NCBI GenBank assembly: GCA_001692895.1 | Contig: KV748177.1 | Span: 2,356,001 to 2,420,000 of the forward strand | Length of the DNA: 64,000 nucleotides | Reading direction: 5' to 3' | From: Cenococcum geophilum 1.58 | Lineage: Eukaryota > Ascomycota > Dothideomycetes > Gloniales > Gloniaceae | Part shown: positions 24,151 through 35,596 of the stretch, one piece after another | Numbering within the stretch: the first letter of the stretch is position 1 | Layout of the letters: each line of letters starts with the position of its first letter | Translations under genes and position numbers: made by a program | Notes under the pieces: generated by a model | What the model saw: the letters and a program-made list of their open reading frames with translations, nothing else | Databases searched by the model: none | Told to the model about the DNA's origin: nothing

Positions 24151-24595
24151 ACTATATAGTGTAGTATAGTACGCAGTAGATGGAAGAGGTCTTATAGTGG
24201 TCCGTAAAGGCGGTTAATGTCTATAGCGGTTCGTAGAAGGGTAAAGGTGTCCGTAAGGGGTCTTAATAGGTCCGTAGTAGTTCGTAGAGGGGTAGAAGGT
24301 CTCCGTAAGGGGTCTTAAAAAGACGTCGGAGGTATTAAAAAAGGGTATAGTAGGGATAGGGGTTTAAGGTTTAAGGGTAGGGGGTTCCGTATAGGTCTAT
24401 ATTCGCGTCTATTATACTTCTAGTAAACCGTACTAAGACTTAAATAAGTATATAGAGTTGGAGATAAGTCCGTAATCCCCGACTTCTGACCTTTTAGTAG
24501 GTCGTACTAGGAGTCTAAACGGGTGGTCGCTGTCGTATATATCGCTCGGGGGGAGGTGTCGAGTAATTGCTGATCTATACGCGCTTACTGATCAG

Positions 24596-24813
24596 TATTC
24601 GTATTAACTTAATAGCACGAGTAAGTTGTATCCCGGGGCACGAAATACGTATAGTATTATATGCTCTTTAGGATGGTGGTGACTGTCGATTCTATTGAGG
24701 TAGACTACGTGGTCTATATACTAACGCGCCTCCCCCCTAATTAGTCAGCACGTAGGTGGTTGGTGCACGAACGCGTATTTACGCGTTCGTATACCAGGTG
24801 CTGTAATTATACA
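24596..24813 (-). repeat. 5' LTR of element F (right copy)
   Basis: 218 bp, ending in TATACA at 24813 and followed by CTACT. A perfect hairpin has arms ACGAACGCGTA (24767-24777) and TACGCGTTCGT (24780-24790) with a 2-nt loop. Confidence 0.9.
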
Positions 24814-25796
24814 CTACTATTTATATAAACTATAAGAATGCATTCTCTAAGGCGGCCTTAAATAAGTTACCCCCCTACTAAACATATAATTATAAGATTT
24901 AATTAAAAGCTAATAACTCGCTAGGCTATAGCCCCCTCTACTATTAATTAGTGGATAAGCTAAAAGTAATAAAGTAGTACTTAATTAATAACCTAGATAA
25001 AGGGTTTATTAAGCTAAGTTAAGCCCCTTTTACTTCCCCTATTTTATTTATAAAAAAGCCTAATAAAGGCCTTTATTTTTATATTAACTATTAGAAGCTA
25101 AACGCTATTACTTAAAAGAACTAGTATCCTATTCCTTTAATTAATAAGACCCTTATATGCCTAAGCCAAGTAAAGATCTTTACTAAACTTAATATCCGCT
25201 AAGCTTTCTACTAAATTAGGATAAACCCTATATCTAAAGATTTAACAACATTCCGTATCTGTTATAGTTCCTATAAATATAAAGTTCTTCCTTTTAGACT
25301 AATAAACGGACTAGCTACGTACTAAAGGTATATAAATAACGTTTTTTTAAATTACCTTAACAAATTCTGCACGGTATACCTAGACAATATTTTTATATAC
25401 TTAGACAACGAACTTAAGTATTAAGTTTATATTAAGAAGGTCCTAGAGAGACTATAGAACGCAGGCTTATAAGTTAATATTAAGAAATATAAGTTTAGGG
25501 TAAAACGTATAAAATACCTTAGGTTTATTATAACTATAAAAGAAATTAAGGTTAGCCCTAAGAAGGTAAAGGTAATCTATAACTAAAAGCCCCTTTATAC
25601 AGTAAAAGGAATCTAATCCTTTCTTAGCTTTTATAACTTCTACTACTAATTTATCTATAATTATAAAATTGTGGCAAAACCTTTTATATAACTAACTAGG
25701 AAGAACATACCTTTTATCTTTAATAATAGCTATATAAAAGCCTTTAAAGAGATAAAGAATTAGCTTATCTCTTCTTTAATTCTTTATTACTATAAC
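24814..25796 (+). mobile_element. Gypsy element D, piece 3: reverse transcriptase
   Basis: RT of D follows the CTACT duplication. It reads KGFIKLS*APFTSPILFIKK (about 25000-25060), then FYINY*KLNAIT and the active-site box VYLDNIFIY (25374-25400), whose second Asp codon is AAT. It continues through FLSFYNFYY (about 25620) to the insertion point of E at ATAAC (25792-25796). The frame is broken by stops but the domain order is intact. Confidence 0.85.
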
Positions 25797-26011
25797 TGTT
25801 AGTTACATAAGGGGATATTATATAGCTATGGTTCGCAGATAGTATAATAATTGTTGTTCTTGTATATGTCAGGGAGGGCGAGGAGCTTAAGGCTCCTCGC
25901 CACGCTACTGCCGCGGCGACACGTGACGGCAACTTACCGCACGTAACGGCAACTTGCTACCTATAATGGCAATTTGCCTTATATAGTAACCACTTACCTT
26001 TATTCCCAATA
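25797..26011 (-). repeat. 3' LTR of element E (left copy)
   Basis: 215 bp. The hairpin has arms GGCGAGGAGC (25877-25886) and GCTCCTCGCC (25892-25901) around TTAAG. A CGGCAACTTGCC-type repeated motif follows (about 25925-25975). Confidence 0.9.
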
Positions 26012-26190
26012 CTAGTAACTCTTTTTTTATAGTTGCTATCTATATATATATATACCGCTTAACTAGTATAGTAAATATTAATCCTTCTTACTTACTATTG
26101 CCATTATAATATAAGTCTTACTGTCCTAAAATTTGCCTCTTAGCACGTAGTGCTTTCTTACTTAGGAGTTATAGGTAGATATCTTATTCG

Positions 26191-26236
26191 AAGGGCCGTT
26201 AAGGCGCTAGTAGTAAGTGAGCTAATAACGATTTTC
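26191..26236 (-). repeat. Shared stem-loop segment, copy in E
   Basis: On the plus strand it reads AAGGGCCGTTAAGGCGCTAG, then GTAAGTGAGCTAATAACGAT, then TTTC. F has GGGCCGCTAAAACACTAG and GTAAGCTAATAGCGATTTTC at 18917-18960. Just beyond it, both have an AAAA stretch that can pair with the GATTTT, giving a stem-loop. Confidence 0.75.
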
Positions 26237-26335
26237 TATCCTAGGGATAAAAAATCCTAATTAGCTAGGTTGAGTTAGGGTTTATAGAATATTATGCTCT
26301 AAAAAGTCTTAGTAAGAGAATCTAACTAATTAGAT

Positions 26336-26358
26336 AACTTTAACCGCNGGTTAAAGTT
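26336..26358 (-). repeat. Shared palindromic 3' module, copy in E
   Basis: The arms AACTTTAACCG and GGTTAAAGTT surround an unresolved base. The flanks, reversed, are GATATNTAGN before and TTATCTAATTAGTTAGAT after, the same as in D and G. Relative to each element's coding strand all three copies have the same orientation. Confidence 0.78.
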
Positions 26359-26429
26359 NCTANATATCTTAAGACCTTATATAACTAAGAAANTTNTANG
26401 GANTCCCTTTTAACCTAACCTTTAACTTA

Positions 26430-29400
26430 TATATATAGAGTATTTATATTAACAAACGTCTCTAGTGCCTTATTTAGGTTCGCCTTTGTTATTATATCTA
26501 CTAGGTTATCTTAGCTATTAATCTATTAAATTTTAAAGAGTTTTTAACGCTTATAGGATTGCTAAAGTGCTATAATATTAATTATAAGGCGCTTCTCCTT
26601 TATAGTACTAAGCTTAACTAAACACTTATAGAGGGAATATAAGTTAGTGCATATAATTATAGGGATAATAAGAAGTTTAAGTTAATCTATAATTATCTTT
26701 AGGGTAGTTCTAATTGCAATTGCTATATTAACTCCGCTAACTATTTTATATATCTTTAACGCCAAAACACTTTAGGTAACGCGCTTGCTCTTAGTTAAGC
26801 TCTAATAGATAAGATTACTATAGATTATAAAGTTATTCTCTCTAGTAAATTTATTTGTAATAATAATCTTATATCCTAACTAGGAGCTAAAATCTTTATT
26901 ATTTATAAACGATCTATTAATAAATATAAAGAGCTTAGCGGTAGGAAGATTAATAGGCATATAGAATAGTCCCTAATTAAAATAGTTTATTTACTAGAAA
27001 AGACGCTTATTTAGGGTAAGGATATTATCCTTAGTTAGTTCCTAGTGTTAGGCGGCAATAAAGAGATTAAATAAAGCCTTAGGTTAATAGATAAAAGTAA
27101 TATAAGCTTTATAAGCGCGTTACTCCATATATCCTTACTTTAGAGAATTAGCGTTAATAATATTAATCTTTTTACCTTAACCCTTCTAGCGCAGAGCAAT
27201 AGAATCCTTATTTAGGGAGAGGATGCATTTATTAAAGAGTAATGGTATTATTAAGCTAAGCTTTTTCTTTAGCTTTGCTATAAGATTTGCCTTTACTAGC
27301 TCGTCTTCTTTAAGAGCTAAGAATTGGTCGTCTCCTAAAATAATTATATTATTAATTTATATGCCAATGATTCTAAATAGAGTTCCTATAGTTATAATAA
27401 GGAAGTAGGGATTAAATATAGAAGTAGTTATTAAAAGCTTCTCTTTATAGTGCTTACTATAGGTAGCCTACTAATAAGTTCCTACCTCTGCGATCCTATA
27501 TAATGGCTTAAGTATAACTATAATTGTATCTTTAGAATACTAGTAGCAAATTTACTCTAGAAGGTATACTAATATTAAGCGCTAAAGGTGCGTCTCTAAT
27601 TAGGTATAGGCTTAAGTAATATCTTATAAATAAACCGCTATTTTATTTTTTATTAAGGAGGGAGCTAGCACAATAATAACTTACTAACTAGCTTATTAAA
27701 TCGTAGGAGACTACGTAAAAATTACCTCCTTACTATTATTGTTGTAGCTTTAGATAATAAGCCTTAATTTCTTAAATAGGGCGTTAGTAGCTTTGCCCTT
27801 AATCTCGTTAACTATTCTTAACTTAAAGATACAAACTCTATTAAACTTAGTAGGGTTATACTTCTTAAATTTAAAGACTTCTCTTGTAATAAGACCATCG
27901 ATCTCCTACTTATTAAATACTTAGAAAGGAGCTCTTAGAGTTATAATATAACCTTCCTTTTAGAGCTGTTTTGCAAGTTTAAAGTTAGCCTTCTCCTTAG
28001 CTGTTATAAAGGCCATTAATAACTTAACTCTATTCTTAATGGCGGCAACAAATTATTCTTTAAAATTAATAAGATATTAGCGATTTTATAATCCCTTTAG
28101 GCGACCTCTGCCGCGTTATAGTTATAGTATATTTACTACAATTATATTAGGATTATAGTCGCCTTCTAGAGTATATTAATTGTAGTTCTCTTTTAAGGTA
28201 TCTTTTAGGGCATCCTATAAAGGCTTAGAATTATTATCTTTATAGTAAGGCTTAATAATAGTTAAACGGAATTAAGTAGGTCCGTAAGGCATCTAAATAG
28301 TATAAGTTTAACTATTAATTACAATAAGTTAGTATAGGCCTAACTATCCTCCCTTTTTACGCTATACGCGTACCTTAGACTAGAGTGGCAGATTAAGCGT
28401 AGTTAAGGTATTTAGGCCATTTCTTATTCCTAGTACATTGTTAACCTAGCGTGTAGCATAGAGACGTTATACCTCCTTTATTGCCTTATAAATAGCCTTA
28501 GCTTATTATATAATAGAGGGAGATAGTAGAGAATTATTAGTTATTTAAGGGTAGGCGCTAAAGACTAGTAATGTAGGTATAAGTCTATCTAGGCTAGCGG
28601 AATTATTAATAGCTTTAACAGCTATTTATAAGGTAAGTTTTTTACTAGCATCCTTTAGTTTTAAAGAGATAATCTTATATATATGGCGTAATAGCGCGTA
28701 ATATTGTTCTACTTTTTTAATACTATTATATGCCTTAATAGGGACTTCCTTAACCTTAATTGCTATTGCCTTTATCTATTATTAAAACTTTATAGATAAA
28801 AATTTCTTTCCTATATTATAGACGATTTAATTAGGGGGTCCTAAATAGATATTAATCTAGCATAACCGAAGGGTCTCCTATATATTTTTAGCTAATATAT
28901 CTTTTAAGAAACGCGCGGCTTAAAGGGAGGTTAAGAAGTTAATAATTTAGAGTACTAGCTTACCGCTAAGATATATAACGTTAATAATAATATAGAAGTT
29001 AAAGTTATAGTTATCCTTAAGGGTAAACTTAAATTGGCTAGGGGACTTCTAGTTTATTTAGTAGTAATAGTAATACTTTATAAAATGCTTAATTGCCTTA
29101 ACCTTAATTTTATAGCCTATTTACTAAAGAACCCTAAGTAATTAATAAATAGATAGGTAGCTAAAATAATAGTGTAGTTAGCGTAATTCTAACTTAGTTA
29201 AGTAGCTTTAAGTAATACTCTTTTCTAGTTAATAAAGGAGTAACTAGGGGTAACCCTACTTACGCATAACAGGTACCTAATTATTTCCCTAAATAAGTAT
29301 ATTCTTAAGGTTGTTAAGCCTAACGCCTAACTTATCTATATCTTTAATATAAAATAAAAATAGAGTGTTTATAGGAATAATATAAAAACTAATATACCCT

Positions 29401-31292
29401 AAGGGGGTTTAAACCCTAATTATGCTAAGAGAGATTATAGTACCTTTACTAAAATAAATTGTATACTAGCCTGCTGTTAAATAGTTAATTTAAATAGAGC
29501 TATTAAGCTACTAAAGGGCTTAAACTTAAGGTTCTCCTACTATAGATACTCCTGCGGCTTTAGTATCTGGTATAATACTATAGAAGATATTTACTAAGTA
29601 TCTATTATTAAAGGAAAACGCGGAGCTCTCCTTTGGCTTGTTAAAGATATTTAACTTTATAATAGAATAGAGCGTAGATTAGTTATTAAGGATAGTAACG
29701 GTTTATGTACTATTTACCTTACTATACTTAGTAAAGTATTAGTTAGGTAAGTAGTCCTTAATTTCTATATCTATAAGGAGCTATTTAGTCTTATTAACCT
29801 TACCCTTAAGGTCTTCTACGCCTTTATATTAAACTAGGAAGCTTTAGAAGTAGGCTATAGTAACCTTATAATTTTTAACATTTCTTATACTCTAACGGAA
29901 CTTATTATATACCTCTTTTCGCTTATTAAGAGAGTGTCTAGTTAACTAGCAATTTAGCTTCTTATAAATATAGTATTTTTTTTAGTAATTACTTTAAAAT
30001 AAACCTCTATAAGGACCTCTATAATTACCTTATAGTTAACGTTAATTATACCCTCTTTTATATTCCCTACCGCGGCCACTATATATTTAATTAGTCTAGT
30101 TATAATTGTGTTAGTTAGGAATACTTAGTTAGGTAAGGTTTTTAGTATAAAACTGTTAAGATTCTTATATTTATATTGCAGTACCTATAATAAAGCGTAG
30201 CTTAGTATATACTCCTTTAAATATATTTATAGGTTTATATAGCGCTAAGTTGCACTTAGGAACGCTATAGCATATTAAGATAACCTAGTCCCTTAGGCTG
30301 TTCTTATTTTAGTAAGTTTTAGTAAAGCCATATTAGATTTTCTAAAGTTTATTAAAAAGTAGTTAAAGGCACTCTAAATAAGTCTTTATTAGGTTAGAAA
30401 TAATAACTCTCTAAAATATAGTCTCCCGCTATTTAGATATATAAAGTTAGCAATTCTTATTAGTTTTAAAGTGGGCTTTAGTAAGCTAAAGTATTATATT
30501 AAAGTTATAGTTTTTACCTATAATATAGCCGTAATAGAATGTTACTACCTATCCCTTTAATATAATAGAGAAAGCGTAATAGTACTAGTAGCGTTAAATT
30601 TTAACCTTATTGCAATAGTTATAAAAGACCTATAGTTTTACTCTAAGTATATTATATAGTTTTCCTCTAAACTTCTTCTCTTTATCTAAATATACCTTTA
30701 TTAGATTTATAACTTCTTATAATAAAGGCTTACTAGTTAGCTAGAGTAGAGGAGGTAAAGGCGGAGTAACTCTAAGTAGGAGAGTACCTCTAGGTAGGAG
30801 AGTAGCTTTAGGTAGGGAGTTAGTGTTCTAGGGTTTTTAATATAAATTAAAGTTGCCTTCTAAAGAATATAGGTTGTTTTTAGGTTTCCGTAGTTAATAT
30901 ATAATCTTAGCTTTTATCTATATTAGTTCTTCTATACTAATAATAACAGTCTAAATATTGCTAATAATTAGGTTACTATTCTTAGTAATATATACCCTAT
31001 TCCTATAAAGGAAGTCTTAAAAGTCCTAAATAATATTAATATTGCTAAGTGCCTAGGTATTAGCAGTCCATCCTATAAAATCCTCTCTAAAATACTCCTA
31101 TAGTTGTAAGTCGGCGTAGTATCTATTTTAGTAGAATATAATATAGTATAGGAGAAAGCCGTTAACTTATTTTATAGTATAAGTTATTATATTAAAGGTG
31201 AATTCGTCCTAATCTTTATTAATAAGTTTTGTGTACTTAGCTACCTCTAGTAGTAAGGAGTCTTTCTAGTTATTTAAGGTAGGCGTAGCCAT
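26430..31292 (-). pseudogene. Element E Copia polyprotein (RIP-degraded)
   Basis: The start is ATG 31292 (MATPTLNN*KDSLLLEVAKY), a gag-like amino end. The RT box reads GI*INNIIILGDDQFLALKED (about 27302-27366), with both catalytic Asp codons now AAT (27349-27354). The carboxyl end reads DNLVDIITKANLNKALETF (about 26440-26500), parallel to NNLVDAITKVKLY*ALKT in F, and marks the RNase H end. A plus-strand frame at 27223-27408 is a shadow of this region. Stops are dense, so this is a dead copy. Confidence 0.82.
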
Positions 31293-31697
31293 GTTTTTGG
31301 AGGGAGGGAAGTGTTATTAGTGTAGGGATTATTGTTTAGTACGCGTTTATAATGTATATATATTATTTAGTACGCGTTTATTATTTAGTACGCGTTTATA
31401 ACATATATTTGCGGTTATAGGGCTTAGGACTAGTTTTAGCCTTAAATTATAAAGACTTATAAAGCGTATTATTCTGCGTAATAGACGTAAAAATCCATAA
31501 TCTTAAAAAGGCTTAGGACTAGTTCTAGCCTTTAGATCCTTAGATTTATAAAAGAGTTTTATTTAAGGTTTAGGACCAGTTCTAACCTTAAAAGATAGCT
31601 TTCTCTAGTATAAGTAGCACTGGTATAATGGCTCGTCTCTTTTTAGTAGAATACCTAGCTATTCTATAGTATAATAGTAAAGTTAACTACTAATTAG

Positions 31698-31912
31698 TGT
31701 TAGTTATATAAGGGGATATTACGTAGCTACGGTTTACAAATAGTATAATAATTGTTATTCTTATATATATTAGGGAGGGCGAGGAGCTTAAGGCTCCTCG
31801 CCACGCTACTGCCGCGGTAATACATAACGGCAACTTGCCGCATATAACGGCAACTTGCCACCCATAATGGCAATTTGCCTTATATGGTGACCACTTGCCT
31901 TTATTCCCAACA
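31698..31912 (-). repeat. 5' LTR of element E (right copy)
   Basis: 215 bp, ending CCCAACA and followed by ATAAC. The hairpin arms at 31778-31787 and 31793-31802 are unchanged relative to the other LTR, although flanking LTR bases differ by transitions. Confidence 0.9.
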
Positions 31913-33625
31913 ATAACCTAAACCTTAAATTAATGCTAGAAATGGACGCCTTTAATAGGGTTATAGCGGGAATCCTATTATAGTTATATCTAGACAGTAA
32001 ATAGTACCCTATAACTTTCTTCTTAAAGATAATAAACCCGGCTAAGTGTAACTATAAAGTATATAATAAAGAAATGCTAGCTATTATTTAATTACTCTTC
32101 TAATAATGCGTAGAGCTTAAAGGTATAAACTCCCGGATTAAGATATATATAAATTATAAAGCCTTAGAGTACTTTATAACTATAAAGCAGCTTACTAAAT
32201 AATAGGCCTAGTAGGCCAAAATACTCTCCTAATTCTTCTTTATAATTATATATCGTTTTAGTAAGTAAAACTCTAAGGCTAATACTTTAACCCGAAGAGA
32301 ATAAGATATAGAACCCTAGAATAAGCTAAAGACCTAATATTAGACGCGCGCCCTCCTCTATTTAAAACAGCTTAACCTACGGATTCTTAAGGAGCTAAAC
32401 TCCTAGTAAAACAAGCTAGCACTAATAAAGAAGTCTTTAGATAAGCTAATAGGGCTAATTAACCGCCTCCTAACTGTAAACCGCATGGTTAATGCCCTAA
32501 GGGCCCTTTATAAATAAGCCGTAAAAGAAGACCCCAATTTTAAGATAGAGGAAGGATTACTCCTATACTAGGAGCGGCTTATAGTCCCTAACGTTAATAA
32601 TCTACGGACTAAACTAATTTGTAAAGCTTATTGCTAAGTTTTTATAGCATACTCTAGTAAGAATAAGACCCGTAAAATTATTAACTATCGCTACTATTAG
32701 CCGAGAATAGTTATAAATATTAATTAATATATACGGAACTATAAAGACTGCTAGAGAGCTATAATTCTATAGGATAAGACCCTAGAACTACTTAAGCTAC
32801 TCCTAATACTAGAGCGCCCTTAGTAGTATATCTCTATAGACTTTTATAAACTACTTAGGGACTATAACGGATATAATATAATTATAGTTATAGTTAACCG
32901 CTTTAGTAAACACCTATTTTTAATTCCCTATTATAAAAACATTAATACTAAAGAGGCAGCCTAGCTATATATCTATTATATTTACTAAATCTATAAACTA
33001 CTAGATACTATTATATCTAATTATAGGCTATAGTTTATATTAGCCTTCTAGAATAAGTTTACCTAAATTCTAAGTATTAAGCTAAAGCTTTCTATAGCTT
33101 ATTACCCCTAGATAAATAGTTAGATAGAGATTATAAATTAGTACCTAGACTAAAGGCTTAGGCCCTTTATTAACTATTTCTAGAATAACTAGTCTAAACT
33201 ACTACCCTTAATAGACTACGCGTAAGCAACCCTACCCTATAACTCTACAGGGTTTGCCCCAATTTAGCTAGAAATAGGATACTTACCCCACATAAGCTTT
33301 AATTGGAAAAGGCTAAAAGAACCCTAGACTATATAAGAGAAGCTATTCTATACTAAGGCCTAACAGTACGCTAAACGATTGGAGGAAGCTTAAATAGTAG
33401 CCCGTAAGAATCTAGAAAAAGCTTAAAGGTTAATAAAATAGCAGGCGAATAAACACCGTTAAGAGCCCGATTTCGCCCCTAGTAATATAGTCTAGGTTAT
33501 AATAAGGAATTAGAAAACTAAACAACCCAGCTAAAATCTAGATTATTAGATAGCAGGACCGTATAAGGTTTTTAAAAAGATAGGCAACTTATATAAGATA
33601 AAGCTCCCAGATTTAATTAGGGTTT
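31913..33625 (+). mobile_element. Gypsy element D, piece 4: RNase H and integrase
   Basis: It continues D after the ATAAC duplication. RNase H shows YKVYNKEMLAII (about 32058-32092), then TLTRREQDIEP at the domain end (about 32285-32318). Integrase shows YISIDFYKLLRDYNGYN for the first acidic residue (about 32830-32875), ISNYRL*FI with the second Asp as Asn (about 33010), and an IEIIN*YLD for the Glu (about 33120). Its carboxyl part, GPYKVFKKIGNLYKIKLPDL, runs to the insertion of B at about 33560-33620. Confidence 0.85.
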
Positions 33626-34049
33626 TGTTACGGACGCTTTAAGTATAATATTACGACTACTTAGAGAAGAGACGGAAGAAGCTGGTTGGTTGATTTAAGC
33701 ACGGTCTAAGATGGAGCCGGTAGAGCTATATGATGAGAAATGGTAACCGAGGTCACGTGGGGTGATTTATATAATCTATAGGATCTATATAATCCGTAAT
33801 AGAGTAGATAGAGCACGCGTACATTATATACAAGAAGGATTTTATAGGAGTACGGTTGTGTATTTAAGGACCCTTAATCCCTACCTAGATAGTTCCTTCC
33901 TTATAGTAATTCTTAGAATATAATTAAAGTTAATCTATTAGGCAACCACTCCACCAGTTATTATTACGTTGTTAACTTTAACTTATATTACTTATACACC
34001 TAGCCCAATAATAAGCCTATCGTAGTTCTTGCTACAAGGTTCCGTTACA
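33626..34049 (+). repeat. 5' LTR of element B
   Basis: 424 bp with intact TG and ACA ends (TGTTACGGACGC to TTCCGTTACA). Confidence 0.9.
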
Positions 34050-35159
34050 CAATTACTACCTAGTTATAGTATTAAGCACAGAAAGTTAAATAATATGCCA
34101 CCAAAAGCAGCTACTATAACGCCATTGACGGCGGCAACTACTTCGAGGTTAGGTAATGACACCAGTATAGCAGACACTAACTTACAGCAACCTATAACGG
34201 TCAGACAACTATAAGAGATAGTTAACTAGCTAATAGAAAATAATGCGACGTTAGAAAATAGGATTAATGGGATAGGCGCAGTAAAGGTTAAGCTATTATT
34301 AATTAAAAGATACTTAGGAGAGAGATTAAAGCTTAAAGGATTCCTTATGTAAATGCACTTTAAGATCGCGTAAGAGGGAGCAAAGCTAGCAACGCCTATG
34401 GATCGAATAGCCTACGTAGGACTATTCCTATTAGGAAGAGCACTTAAGTGGTTTAAGCTTTACCTTATAGAAATACAGGCAAATGGAATAACGACCACTA
34501 ATTAGGAGGTGCGGTTTATATTCTTAAGCTAGGAAGGGTTTACGGAGTAACTTACACAAATATTTAGAGACCTGGAGGTGGTAACTACGGCGGAAAAAAA
34601 ACTCTAAGATATTACGCAATAAACCTTAGTAATTAAGTATATAATATAGTTCTAGACGTTAGTAATATAAGTAGAGTGGAATAATAGGGCGCTTATAGCA
34701 TAGTATAAGTAAGGACTTAAGGCTAAAGTCTAGGACACGATTATCCTAATAGAAGATGCGGATACCCTAAGGGAACTAATAGATTAAGCAATTAAGATTA
34801 ATAATTAGATCTACTAAAGGGAATAGGCTAAGAAAGGCTAGGATAGAGTTCTATAGTTATATAAGGCGTAAAGTACGTAACGACTAAAGCCAAGTTAAAA
34901 ACTATAGTATAGCGTAGAGCTAATAAACCTAAGTGGTACTAAAGAAGCCTATAAGAGATAGAGTAAACGACTATAGAAACCTAGAGGATAAGGATTAAGT
35001 AATTAAAGGTCTAAGGAGCAGAGGCTAAACTAGGGATCTTAGCAGCAGAAGACGTTTAGGCGGACTCTATAGCAAGAAAAATGGTTTAAAAAAGGAGCTT
35101 ATATAAATTGCGGAAAATAGGGTTATTATATTAGAGACTATAGAAGTAGTTAGAGTTAC

Positions 35160-35596
35160 TATATAGTAAAAGGGAAAGGCCTTAAGGCGGTTACCTAGTG
35201 GCTTATTAGCCAAAATATACTAAACTAGTTCCGGGTCGCAAAGGAAATGACAATAGAAGGCGGGGGGGCGAGCAACGAGCGCCCCCTGATGACTCTATAG
35301 TAGCAGAGTAAAGTGTGCGATACTAGCGCGTCCGTAGGCTAGTTACGGCAGCAGTGGTTCCTAAGGAGGTCAAAAAGTAAGGTAGTAAGAGCACCACAGG
35401 CAACTCGTAGGCGCCTTGTAGGCGCCTTATAGGCGAGTCCCAAGAGGCGGGGAGATAGATCACGGGGTTTTCTCAAGTTAAGTCTTTCTTAAGTTAAGTT
35501 TTCTCCCTATATATAAATAAGAAGTAGTCCGTGTAGGCCCAATAGGGATCTAAATTAGACATTAAGCAATGAATTATTATTATATAGTAAAAGGGA
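35160..35596 (+). mobile_element. 5'-truncated LINE insertion (405 bp) in element B
   Basis: The insert 35176-35580 is flanked by a perfect 16-bp duplication (TATATAGTAAAAGGGA at 35160-35175 and 35581-35596). It ends in GAATTATTATTAT, an (ATT)n tail. The whole insert matches, reversed, the last ~400 bp of the LINE at 45515-45913. The unequal lengths of other duplications, the tail and the 5' truncation are typical of target-primed reverse transcription. An alternative is a SINE that shares the LINE 3' end; weak A- and B-box-like words occur near 35191-35238. Confidence 0.88.

Larger units (their letters stand above)
18476..24813 (-). mobile_element. Copia LTR retrotransposon F
   Basis: A 6.34-kb Copia element on the minus strand, inserted in D. 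The 218-bp LTRs are 18476-18693 and 24596-24813. The perfect 5-bp duplication CTACT lies at 18471-18475 and 24814-24818. By eye the LTRs differ at about fifteen sites, all C/T or G/A. The right copy ends in an intact ACA; the left ends in ATA. Confidence 0.92.
26012..26430 (-). other. 3' untranslated region of element E with shared modules
   Basis: It holds the segment shared with F (26191-26236) and the palindromic module shared with D and G (26336-26358). Several ambiguous bases lie at 26348-26403. Confidence 0.65.
25797..31912 (-). mobile_element. Copia LTR retrotransposon E
   Basis: A 6.12-kb minus-strand Copia element in D. The 215-bp LTRs are 25797-26011 and 31698-31912 (TGTTAG to CCCAACA/CCCAATA). 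The perfect duplication ATAAC lies at 25792-25796 and 31913-31917. Both LTRs carry the same 10-bp-arm hairpin. It is distinct from F in LTR sequence but related in polyprotein and 3' region. Confidence 0.92.

Noticed and set aside
35190..35240. tRNA-derived SINE promoter (A and B boxes) in the B insert
   Set aside because: The words TTACCTAGTGG and GTTCCGGGTCG are only loosely box-like, and the same sequence is the continuous 3' end of the LINE at 45515-45913, so a truncated LINE is simpler.
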